DNA from: Nissolia schottii
Taxonomy: Eukaryota > Streptophyta > Magnoliopsida > Fabales > Fabaceae
Direction: 5' to 3'
Assembly (NCBI GenBank): GCA_003254905.1
Contig: QANU01113048.1
Location: forward strand, 78,269-142,268
DNA: 64,000 nt
Part shown: piece after piece, positions 23,480-33,622 of the stretch
How positions within the stretch are numbered: position 1 is the first letter of the stretch
Layout of the letters: each line of letters begins with the position of its first letter
The notes under the pieces: generated by a model
The model's database searches: none
Told to the model about the DNA's origin: nothing
Seen by the model: the letters and a program-made list of their open reading frames with translations, nothing else
Position numbers and translations under genes: made by a program

Positions 23480-24288
23480 GCCAAAATTCTTCCCCTTGGA
23501 ATTACCTTTTTACCCCCTAGGATAATTACCATTTTGCCCTTTTTATTTTCTTTAATAATTAATTAATTCAAAAGATAATTAAGTAGTCAAATCAATGAAT
23601 AGTAATTGAATTTTATATTATTTTCCCTTGCAATCTGATTAGCCACGTGCTGGCTGCCTTCTTTGACCGCCTCCCGGTCCCGTTTTGCTCGTTTTTTATC
23701 ACTCGCAGTACCGGTGTGTCGCGCACGGTCGTCCGAAAAATATTCCGCTTGTACCGTCGCGATCCACTATTTCCCCCTACATGGGAATATTATTGGTTCA
23801 AGGCATTTGTGAATTTTTATCCGGAGGATTATTTTGCACAGATACCTTTAACACGTCATCGAGCCCCGATGACCGTAAACCGCTGTTCCGCTCGCGATTT
23901 CGTCACTTCCCGAATTTCCCAATGAGGTCGTGGGACTATTCTAAGGTGTCTGAAACTTTTCCCCGGTACCGGTTGGGTTTCCAGAGACTCGGGGCTCTCT
24001 GCTCAATTTTACCGGCTGAACGGGACAAAACGAGGTTGTTCTAGTGTCTGCAGAATCGTCCAAAACTGAGCGGAACTCCGTTTTTTCGACAGTCTGGACT
24101 TACCATCAAATCCTAAGGGTCATAAGGGATAATCTGAGTGAAATCAGAATTCCCAAAAACCAGCCTGAAAATCTTCTACAGACACGTCTGTCTTAAGGGT
24201 TTAGGTTTCTACCCGATTAACCCGTGTAAAGGCTTCTATGGGTATTTTTCCTGTGAAATTCTTACTAAGGAAAAAGTGGGATGTTACA

Positions 24289-24446
24289 GCATACTTATTC
24301 ATAACTTTGTATTTAAAATCATAAAAAATATACAAAAAATTTTATTTTTAATTTTTTTTTAAAAAAATGGGTTGACGGGCTTACCCGTTTAGGCCTGCGG
24401 ATTGACCATAAACGAGTCGGTCTAGCCCGTTTGACACCCCTAGTTT
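24289..24446. mobile_element. End fragment of a hAT-like element
   Basis: Ends with TTTGACACCCCTAG; read in reverse this is CTAGGGGTGTCAAACGGG, a typical plant hAT MITE terminus. It is preceded by CCCGTTTAGGCCTGCGG-type sequence. The other end is not visible, possibly because LTR A3 landed in it. Confidence 0.45.
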
Positions 24447-24575
24447 CTCAGAACAACAGAACCCAATGCCACCATTTTTCTGATGTCATATTTTTTGTTT
24501 TTCTTTTTTATTATTCTTTCCAAAATCCACTTCAGTACCTCGGCCGAATCTGGACGGACTTAAGTTGGCCAAAAC

Positions 24576-24843
24576 TAGAGCCGTCAAACGAGTGAAGTTT
24601 TAACGGATTTTTACTATTTACAAACTAGTTTTTATATGTTTGATTCGTCCATTTAATGCAGGTAAATGAGTTAATTTGTAGGTTATGCATATGTTAACAA
24701 CACTAAATGGGTCAATTTGCCTCGCAAGTTAAACGGGTCGACCCAACTTTTACTATTCACGAACTAGTTTTATACGTTTAGTCTGTCTATTTAACCGGGT
24801 AAACAGGTCAAGCTCACGAGGCGGGCTCATTTTAATAGCCCTA
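24576..24843. mobile_element. hAT-type MITE, 268 bp, with exact 8-bp duplication
   Basis: Starts TAGAGCCGTCAAACGAG and ends ATTTTAATAGCCCTA. Both flanks carry GCCAAAAC (24568-24575 and 24844-24851). The interior repeats AAACGGGT, CGAACTAGTTTTTA and TTAACCGGG phrases. Non-coding. Confidence 0.87.
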
Positions 24844-25004
24844 GCCAAAACACAACCTTATATTTTAGACAAGCCACATTTCAAGCTCAAACTAGACCTT
24901 ATGCCCAAGTAAACTTTATATTCGAGTTAGATTAAGGCTTTTTTGGTAAAATTGTGGCTCTCTAAAAGTTGTTGAGCTTTTTAGACTCTCTAAAAGCTAT
25001 TTTT

Positions 25005-25262
25005 GAAAAGTCGTTAAGCATCTGGATAAAATTGACAAAAGGACACAACAAAGACTACAGAGAAAATACAAAGACTAGGAAATAGCATAATTGTATTATA
25101 AGAGTTGTGCGTATCTGATGGTTACAATGAGGTGCCAATATATAGGTCAATAATAGAATCATAACTTAAATGATAAAATCAAATTAAATCAACCTAAATT
25201 TGTTATGAATAAATCGAAATCAATAATTGATGTACTAAATATACTAATTTATTTCTAACACC
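25005..25262 (-). repeat. Copia-type LTR fragment
   Basis: On the minus strand a purine tract (CTTGAAGGAGGG, 25275-25264) is followed by TGTTAGAAATAAATTAG, the usual polypurine-tract/LTR junction of plant Copia elements. The LTR includes CTGTAGTCTTTGTTGTG near its far end. The adjacent 25265-25320 reads a decayed Copia C-terminus (SLKLDELYLEGGC-like). The left boundary is uncertain. Confidence 0.55.
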
Positions 25263-26447
25263 CTCCTTCAAGGTATAACTCATCTAGCTTTAAGCTTGTC
25301 ACAAACGAGTGTTAAGTCCAATTTTTAGGTCCTTTTTTGTGAATTCTACACACAATTTGGAGGTAGGCAGAACCATCAGAGATTAGTGTGGCTAACTTTG
25401 ACTAAGAGAGGGTTACTCGACCTCGAGAGAGGCTAGTGACCATTAATTACTAATAAGAGCCATAATTGGATTAGATAACAAATAACAACGTAGGCACGAG
25501 TAACTGAAGTCGTGTTTCCTAACGCCTTCTCCCATCTAAATCTTTAAATATTTTAATTTGTGTTTTTAAATTATTTCTCTTTTATTTTCTCAATGAAATC
25601 CATAACCCAAAAACAACAACTCAAACAGCTAAGAGTGTTTGTGTTTGCAAAATAACGTAGTTGAGTCGTGGGTATGATAAGCCGAGTCCCAAAAAGACTC
25701 ACTATTATTTGTCGTGACTAAGCACTTGCTAGCATTAAGCGCATCAATTACTGGCGAATTTTGTAAGTCTGTAAACCCATCAGTAGCTCTAGAATGTGTC
25801 GGTAAGATACATAATTTCTTTGGTAAATTCATTGCTTTTGAGTGTTTTTCTAGTAGTGCAACACCGACATAGGACACAACTTGACACGAGGACACCCTAA
25901 CTTAAAAAATTTAAAAGATACACATTGCGTATATATATAATATTCAAGATTTGAAATAATATCCATATATTCTCATTGATGTCAGGTAATCAATTTTTAA
26001 TATTTTCTAAACATATTTCAAAATATACGAAGTATTCTAGATAATTTTGTTGTATCATTACTTACAAATTTTATAAGTCCATATAATTGTAAATTAGTTA
26101 TTATTTAAACTGGAAATATCTTCATGGACAAAACAAAACAAGTTCTAGCTAGTGTACCAAGTTACAGAAAGACACCTACTTGTGAACAATGTTTACGGGG
26201 TGGGGTTTTTTGGGTGTTTCAAGTTGGGTTTCTCAAGGTAGATCATTTAGTCAGGTTTCGGGAGTCTAGGTGAAGTGGTTCTTCCTTTTGGACTGAAGTA
26301 GGTTGTTCTAACCTAATCCCATAGACAACATATCCCTTTTTTTCCTCTTGGGAAGAAGCACCTTACGGATCTGGGAAAAATGGGTATTGCCTAGCTACTA
26401 TGTTTTCTCTCTTGTTGCTATCACCTCCTAGCCCCAAAACCCAACTG
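25263..26447. other. Non-coding stretch
   Basis: An 88-residue minus-strand open frame at 25629-25895 (MSSCQVVSYVGVALLE...) resembles nothing I recognise and is probably chance. The rest is AT-rich with no clear repeat. Confidence 0.4.
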
Positions 26448-28334
26448 CTCACTGAAACACCCTAGCTAACTGTTTACCCGTACATAGTAAACAATGTTCA
26501 CTAGGTTATTTTCTGCTTTGGTTGGGTTACTTTTAGCCCCTACTTTTAACTTGGAAAATATTTCTTACTTGAAAATATGGACCATTTTAAAAATCACTCG
26601 TTTACTATCTCAGTTTGCAAATTATGAGCCGTGCGTGAACAAGGAAACATATATATATACAAATGCTAACGTACCTGCCGGTTAAGGTGGTGATAAGCTG
26701 GAGAAGTATAAATATACATATAAGCACAATCAATAGTCCAACATATAATTACACATTGCTTATTAATAAGTAATTACACAAACAATTAACAAGAGTCATA
26801 GATCATAGTACAAAATATCTATCAACCTATTGCGAACGACTTCACTTGGCTCCGGCCGGGAACTGTCCTACTGCGGTCACTCGTCGATCCCTTCGCTTTG
26901 CATACCTGGATCCATAAGGAGTGGGGGTGAGAATTTTTCATCCTCAGTGGGAGTCCCTTCGCGTTATCTATCGTTTCATTACTCCGTTATCTTCCAGGCC
27001 ACTCAGGAGATCTCTAGGTGTCATGCATACTAATACCCCTACTGATTATTATCTTTGTCTAGGTCCTGAATGGCTTTATCTAAATTACTAGGTGATGGGA
27101 TTACTAATCTTGTCATTACTTAGACTTCATGCTCATTAACATTTCGTTACTATTAAAGACATAATAGTTGTCTCAGAACGCTCCCTTGACGATACATAAT
27201 GCATAAACATATATAAATACATACATACTGGCATGCATACTGGCTGAAGAAAGCCTTTTTAACCACTTTCTCGGTTCTTGACACGGCTTTGGTTTTGTCA
27301 CAACCATGCCAAACTCGTTGAAAGCTTCTATGCGCTTTTGTCGTTTCAAATTAAATTTATATATACATACCTACTTTACGGCTTTCAGATTCCAAAGGAA
27401 TCCAATTGCAGTATAGGGTATGGTCGATCCCACAGGGAGTTGTAAAATACCATTCTTGAGTTCATTTAATTAAACAATAAAGTGAAGGATTTGATAATTT
27501 GATAGTTAAATAAATAAGTAAATAAATGACATAAAAAGTAAATAGGAAACAAATCAGAGGTAGTTCCGGAGCTTGTTGGGAATTTTAATCACATTATAGT
27601 TTCATGCATCCAGTTACTTATTACATAGAACTATCGTTTGATTGCCCGCCATCAGTTCTTAACTTGTCATCACTTTCGCGCATGACAAGATCACAGGTTT
27701 CCCTTGTTAAACTGTCACTTTCGCACACTAGCTTAACAAGGTACGCCAGCATTAATCCAGATGTTAAAACGGCTAACCTTTATTCCAGTTACGGCAACAA
27801 GGTTAGATGAAATGATTTAGGTCAGACTCTAATGATTGTAACTTTCGTTCACAACGTTCAAGTCTAGGTTCTAGTTAAGCATAGCATTATTGATTTTAAT
27901 TTGGTTATGACCTAATTAGCATAACTTTCGTTCATGTAAATAAGTCCCAAATCAAGAATCAAAACACTAAACAAAACTAGCATTAGGCATGAAATCATTC
28001 AAGCAAATCATAAGAAAAAGATAGATTCATATGTAATAGTTACATGGATACAAGCAAACTACAATAGTAATCAAAATCCCAACAAAAAGAGGGTTAGGAA
28101 CCCATCTTACAAGAGAATCTCGGAGGCAAGGTTTGGGCACTTACCATGACACGTGCTCACGCCATCATGGCCATGGCTTCGCCAAGCTTCCTCGATCTCC
28201 GGCTCCTTCACAAGCCTCGTCTTTGTTCCTAACCTAACCTAAACTAAACTAAGCTTAATAATACAAGGAAAATGTGTAAAAGAAGTGAAGAATGGATGGG
28301 GGGAAAGATGGTTTCGAAGTGGTCTCGGCCTCCC

Positions 28335-28342
28335 TATTTATA
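28335..28342 (-). promoter_or_regulatory. TATA box of element B1
   Basis: On the minus strand GCCTATAAATAGGGAGG, just downstream of the ATCGCTGAGCGAT array. Copy B2 has TATATATA at the same place. Confidence 0.6.
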
Positions 28343-28354
28343 GGCAAAATTTGG

Positions 28355-28645
28355 GGTCCATCGCTCAGCGGTTTTGGTACTCTCGCTGAGCGATAAGATC
28401 TGAATCGCTGGGCGGCGGCGCTTAATCGCTGAGCGATTGTACTTTTACGCGGTTTCATTTAATGCTCGGCAGCTTTTGCAGGGCGGCGGCTGACGTGGAT
28501 GGCGGCGCCAGGCTGGCTCCAGCTAGCGCATTTATTGCCCCGGCGCAAGTGGCTTGCCGACTTAAGTTCGCTGAGCGATACAGGTATCATCGCTGAGCGA
28601 TTCGCCTCTAGGCGCTGAGCGATTAAAGTTCCTCGCTGAGCGATG
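28355..28645. repeat. ATCGCTGAGCGAT palindrome array in B1
   Basis: Seven or more units: TCGCTCAGCGGTTTT, TCGCTGAGCGATAAG, AATCGCTGGGCGGCGG, AATCGCTGAGCGATTG, TTCGCTGAGCGATACA, ATCGCTGAGCGATTCG, GGCGCTGAGCGATTAA and CTCGCTGAGCGATGCC. ATCGCTGAGCGAT is a perfect palindrome about its central G. Confidence 0.88.
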
Positions 28646-29626
28646 CCTTCGTCCAGAATCTTCTTTTTAAGCTCTTTTCCAATTCTGCCCTTTTCTTCCC
28701 TTCTTCATGGGATTATTCTTCAATTAATCTACTTGTATCCATCTTCAAAATATATTAGAAATCCTACAAAATAAAGAGAATTTATTGGATAATTTGTTTA
28801 AAAACATAACAAATAAGTGCCATTTTGATATGTCAATTTTGTGTAAATTGGGCACTTATCACTGGCATACATACATCCATTCATATTCTCATACATTCAA
28901 TCTCTTAATCATACGTATGACTATATAGTGCATGAGGGAGTCTAGGAAATCTCTTACGCATACCGGCTTACCTGGGTTAGCGTCATTCTTCTTTTTAGTC
29001 CTTCCACCCATGTAACCGTGGCCTCGGTTACAACCTCCTTCTATTCCCTAACATGATGACCCGGCAGCGCTTGAACCGGAGTGGTAGCTAACCACGTTAA
29101 GCTCATAGGAGAAAATTCATCATCATGCTAGGTACCACCACCCCCCTTACCGGGATGGCGAGGTACCGGCCTTTGGCGCGATCAGGCGTGGACTCGTTTC
29201 TCTTTACTTTAGTCTTTAGTTCTTTACTTTGGGGTCCCCCTTTCTTTCTTACAGGACTGTTCTTGTTCTTTTTACTTTCATAATCAGGTCTCTCTACCTG
29301 CGTCGTGCTTACCAATCCAGCGTGCAGAATTGGTGAGGGGCGTGTCTGTAAGACATGCCAAGAGAATAAGATCTTCCTAGTCATCTAACTATTGACTCTG
29401 ACTAAGGCCGGCCGAATCCTTGGTGATTGGGGCCTTAGTTCTCTGCTTTATTTCCTAGGGTTCAATTATGCACCTTTAAATTTACGTGGATACCTCTAGT
29501 GATCTAAGGTCGTCTTAACTCTTATGACGGTCACTTCCTCATGATGCATGCTTTCATGTACCGCAATAGACATACCCTAACTCATTGGACTCCTTGGAAC
29601 CACTAAAATCTCAAGTCCCTCAAGTT

Positions 29627-29850
29627 TCATTCGAATGTCTAGGGTTACATTCGAATGAATCCTTGCGAGTTCTTTCATTCGATTGAAATGAGGTTTCAAT
29701 CGATTGAAACCTTCAGAGTTCTTTCATTCGAATGAACTTGGGATTCAATCAATTGAAATCCGAGGTTTTCCTTCATTCGATTGAATATTGATTGAAAGCT
29801 CAAAATTTGCTTTCATCCGATTAAAAACTCCATTCAATCGATTGAAAGCT
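29627..29850. repeat. TTCATTCGAATGAA / TTCAATCGATTGAA array in LTR A4
   Basis: About ten units, alternating two different perfect palindromes (TTCATTCGAATGAA and TTCAATCGATTGAA) plus hybrids such as TTCATTCGATTGAA. They lie about 390-620 nt downstream of the TATA-like run, after a TCCTCATGATGCATG anchor that also precedes the array in A6. Confidence 0.88.
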
Positions 29851-31059
29851 GATGGAATAGGGTCCTGAGACTTCAGTTCTCATTTTCTCCAAAGGTTTAC
29901 TATTCTTAGGGTTCTAATCAGTACAGTTATGCATTTCATTCATCAAAATTTCCCAAAACCCTTATCACCTTACATTTCCCCAAAATACTACTTAACAGTT
30001 TTACAGTCCAATGCACAGAATAACACATACACAGTTAAAACTTAAACCACATAGACAGTGGGCTTTAGAGTTACCCACATTCCAGGCGCGATAGGAAGTT
30101 GTCAGAAATGACTCCCGGGAGCGTTAGGATGATCCTGCTATTTTTTCTGAGTCCGATGAAGTAATCGTCGCGCGCACAAATGGACAGAGTAACAGCATAT
30201 CAGATGAAAACTTAAGAAATAAATGGCACTGAGACCGTGGATATATATATAGGCACCAAGGGGGCCTTTACTTCCTTACGAAGCTATTTGCTTTTCATTT
30301 CTTTTTCTTTTTTTTTTCAAAGTTATCTTTTAAGCCTAACTACCATTTTGCCATTCCTTTAATTTTTATTTCCTTTCATATCCTAAATTTTGTTTTCCCC
30401 TTTTTGCCCTTTATCCTTTTAATTCTTTCCCCTTTTGTGCTTTTCTTTATTTTTTCTTCATTTTTTCTTTTACTGACGTGGGAATAAATTCCCAAACCAG
30501 GTCACTTTATTTCGCGATCATGTTTGATCGCGTTTTGTCATTTTGCACTCGTGTCCGGATATCCTAAAAATATTCTGAGCACGTATCTGCGATCTACTAA
30601 TTTCACGGATCATAGAGGTATGTCCGGTTAAGGTATTCGTGAATTTATTGCCCAGAGGGTAATTTTCACAGATACCCTAAGTGTCTACCGAAATTTCGAT
30701 TTTTGTCAAAATTTGGCACAGACCTCGTGGCATTCCGCGAGATCAATAAACAATTACTTGACTGGCGTTTGGAAGCAATTAATGTTCTAAATAATTTTTT
30801 CAGTCCAAATAATCGCCTCTAACGTGCTTTTAATTAAGCAAAAGAATTGAGATTTTCGCGAACTTCTTGTAAGGGGAAAATTCGGGATGTTACACTCACA
30901 TTTTCCTCTTTTTCTCTCTACCCTAGTCAGTTCATGTACTTGTTTTGCTACATCCCTGGTTAACCATACCTCTCAAGGAAAGACTTTCAAGGGAACTCCC
31001 AAAACAAGCAAGACTATATGGGATTTTGGATGAAGAAAGGAGTTAAGGGAGAGGGAGTG

Positions 31060-31605
31060 TGCAGAAAAAAATGCTTATTTTGGCTTCCAAAATTGTAAAT
31101 ATGAGTCACTTTAGTTCTTAAAATGCAAAATTTAACTTTTTAGTCCTTGAAATTATAAGTTTTTAGTCAAATTAGTCATTCAATTCATTATCATTATTGT
31201 ATTGTCATGTTTTCAATAATTTTTTGAATTAAACAAGAATGTGATAACAATAGAGAATGTATGACAATACTAAAACCCTAAAAATACAGCTGCGATGACA
31301 CTTGGAGCTACAAATCTTAGTTGTTATTGCAGCTTCATTTACCACCATAATTGCTCTAGAGAACTTATTTGTAGTTTCAAGTGCAACAACAACTCATTCG
31401 CAGTCTCAATTATTGTCACTATCCCTTTTAATGTGATAAATCAATGAAAATATGACAATACAATAATGATAATTAACTGAGTGACTAATTTTACCTTACA
31501 ACTTATAATTTTAGAAATTAAAAAGTCAAATTTTGAATTTCAAAGACTAACGTGACTCCAATTTACACTTTTAATGACCAAAATATGCATTATCCCGCAT
31601 GTACT
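31060..31605. mobile_element. MITE with about 150-bp inverted arms
   Basis: The left arm (ATGCTTATTTTGGCTTCC, GAGTCACTTTAGTTC, TTATCATTATTGTATTGTCA) is mirrored in reverse by the right arm (TGACAATACAATAATGATAA, AACGTGACTCC, CCAAAATATGCAT). The GGTCNNNAAA-like arms resemble other legume foldbacks. The exact duplication was not resolved. Confidence 0.65.
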
Positions 31606-32597
31606 ATAGCCGGAGACTCTATGCATGGGCCTTGTCATGCCCCAAAAGATTTCCATTGTTCTTCCTGGACATTGCCCAAGAGGCGAGGTTCATGGCCCAA
31701 AGCCTTCCAAACTGAGTGTACTAAGTAGTTCCTCGTCATTGGCCTACGTTTACCCAAGGTTTCACGGGAGGGAGATGTCATTCCAACACTCCTCCCTTGT
31801 TCGGCACACAAGTAGACCGCCAGAATAGTTACCATTAAGTCTTGTAATATGGTAAATGTTAACCCTTTCATCAAGCTTCATTAGCCTAGTTGGCATTGAA
31901 TTGTCTAGAAACTAAGACGCGCGGACACTTTGTGAGATCTATTGTGTCTTCGTGTCTGATACACTATGGACACTAACAAACAAAGACATTCATTTGACAC
32001 ACGTGTCCCACGCGTTTAAAAGTGTCCAAACAAAAAAAATTATAATTAGCCGTGTTTAAATATGTATGGGCTATATCTGAGTTTTTTAAGTCGTATTCAT
32101 GTCGTATCTGAGTAAAAATATTTTAAATAATAAATAATTTATGATAATATAATTAATTTATAATTTATAATGAATAAGAGAGGAAGTTTTAAACCTTTGA
32201 AAAAATTTTCTTTGTTATATTTTCTTTTTTTCAAAAATGTTATGTGTATATCACTTTTGTTGTCACCTTTTATACACCGCATTTAATGCACATTTTCTCT
32301 CTATCTTCCTTCGCGCCCCTTTTTTTCTTTTTTAATTCTTTTTTTTTCTTCATTTCCATCACATTCTCTATTTTTTATTGTTCAAAAGTTTGTATATGTA
32401 AACATCAAAATTCTATTCTTCGCCGTCATTTTCATTTCCGTTATATTCTTTATTTTTTTGTTATTCAAAAGTTTGTGCAGGTTCGTAGAAAAAATTAATC
32501 AAGGCAGTTAAAGGCAGTTAGAGTGGCGGTAAGTTAGTTCAACGCGGTTACTGACAGGTTCACTTAACCCTGGTTATAAGCCCTCCACTCAACTCCC
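31606..32597. other. Upstream region of the pectate lyase gene
   Basis: A 79-residue minus-strand frame at 31635-31874 is not recognised. From 31910 to 32520 the DNA is AT-rich with T-runs. The last 80 bp before the TATA box (GCGGTTACTGACAGGTTC, CCTGGTTATAAGCCC) look like gene-proximal promoter. Confidence 0.4.
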
Positions 32598-32605
32598 TAT
32601 ATAAA
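32598..32605 (+). promoter_or_regulatory. TATA box of the pectate lyase gene
   Basis: TATATAAA in CTCCCTATATAAACCCTCC, 125 bp before the start codon. A transcription start near 32630-32640 would leave a 5'UTR of about 90-100 nt. Confidence 0.75.
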
Positions 32606-32729
32606 CCCTCCCAGTCCCTGCCATTCTCTCTGCCTCCAATTTTCCCTCTTCTCTAACACCACACAGTGTGTATGTTTGGAAACACAGAGAACACAAACAC
32701 AGAAGTTGTTAGCGAAGAAGCAGTGGCAA

Positions 32730-33578
32730 ATGGAGGTGCAGTCTCTGCGACGCTTCACTCTCTACGTTCTGCTCATGCCGGCGCTGGTTATGACTTGCGC
32801 CAATGCAATCAACCACAATGAGAAACAGACGCAGAAACAGATCACAGAATCAAGGTAATTCTTTTACAGAGGAAAAATAAAATTCGAGCTTCGATCTTCT
32901 TTCATGCTTCGCGAGCTTGCTTTATTCTCTCTAAACTTTTTCTCTTCTTAATTTTTTTTTCTCTTCATAATATTAAATTCTGTATCCTATTTATTTATTT
33001 TAAATAATTTGATGAATGTGTTTCGCGACTTGGTTTCGCTGAATTTTGGCGATACGCGCGTGGGATGAGCAGGGATGTAAGAGAAGGGAAGTCGCACAGC
33101 TTGAAGAATTCGCCAATGGCGGAGTGGTTAGTGTTTTTCTATTACCATTACAACTGCTAGTATCAATCAACCGTTAGATTGGAATGTGTCTCAAATGAAA
33201 CAATATGACGGGTTCAGATCTGATCTAAAAAAATAAGCCCCTAGAATTGATGTAGTGGTGAGAGGTTTGTACAGTGTACATGAGATTTTAAATTTAAACT
33301 TTATCGATGGTTATTTATGAAGTAAAAAAAAAAAGATATGATCTAAAAAATCTATACCATTAAAATTAGGTTAGTTCAGGAGGTTATTTTAGTTATTATG
33401 GTAGTTTAGGAGGTTATTTTAGTTATTTCGGAGTCTAAACAATGTCGTTTTATGTTTTGGGTCCATCTCCTGTTTCATGCAGTTGATCTCATTCGTCTAC
33501 ACAATTTTCAGGTCAGGTGATGCTTTGAATGAGCATGCAGTTGATAATCCAGAAGAGATAGCATCTGCGGTTGATATG

Positions 33579-33622
<44 letters not shown>

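Larger units (their letters stand above)
21098..24288 (-). mobile_element. Family A LTR, near-complete (copy A3)
   Basis: Minus-strand element of 3,191 bp: the right end TGTAACATCCCAC (reverse of 24276-24288) is the 5' terminus and the left TGAAACACCC the 3' terminus. Flanking 5-mers are ACATA and GCATA, four of five matching. In element order it has a U3-like region, a TATA box at 23479-23472, an ACCGCTCAGCGGT array (22941-23052), a 144-bp tandem duplication (22281-22568), a repeated CGGCTCACCCGGGTTAGCG word (22100-22185), and the shared 3' block. No gag-pol is present, so it is best read as a solo LTR. Confidence 0.78.
27245..28861 (-). mobile_element. Family B LTR element nested in A4, with exact 5-bp duplication (copy B1)
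   Basis: The 1,617-bp unit starts TGAAGAAAGCC and ends GGGCACTTATCA, flanked by identical CTGGC (27240-27244 and 28862-28866). Read on the minus strand it begins TGATAAGTGCCC. A TATA box lies at 28342-28335 and an ATCGCTGAGCGAT array at 28355-28645, upstream of the TATA box. Much of its length aligns by eye with copy B2 (GATTGCCCGCCA.CAGTTCT, CACTTTCGCACAC, ATCCAGATGTTAAAA). It is a solo LTR or a terminal-repeat-only element; no coding sequence. Confidence 0.88.
26453..30894 (-). mobile_element. Family A LTR with exact 5-bp duplication, carrying nested element B1 (copy A4)
   Basis: The ends are TGAAACACCC (left) and ATGTTACA (right), flanked by identical CTCAC (26448-26452 and 30895-30899). 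In element order it has a TATA-like run at 30251-30241, a CATTCGAATG/CAATCGATTG array (29627-29850), the CGGCTTACCTGGGTTAGCG word (28963-28981), the inserted family B element (27245-28861), and the shared 3' block at 26830-27100. Without B1 the unit is about 2.8 kb, like its sisters. No gag-pol. Confidence 0.88.

Noticed and set aside
25629..25895. 88-residue minus-strand frame
   Set aside because: No recognisable family, no splice or promoter context, and it lies among repeats.
28355..28645. A CRISPR-like reading of the regular palindrome arrays
   Set aside because: Plant nuclear context, irregular unit spacing, units that vary, no cas genes, and location inside LTR retrotransposons.
32676..32729. 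N-terminal extension of the pectate lyase starting at 32676
   Set aside because: The codon there is TTG, not ATG, and the extension would bury the signal peptide. The first in-frame ATG is 32730.
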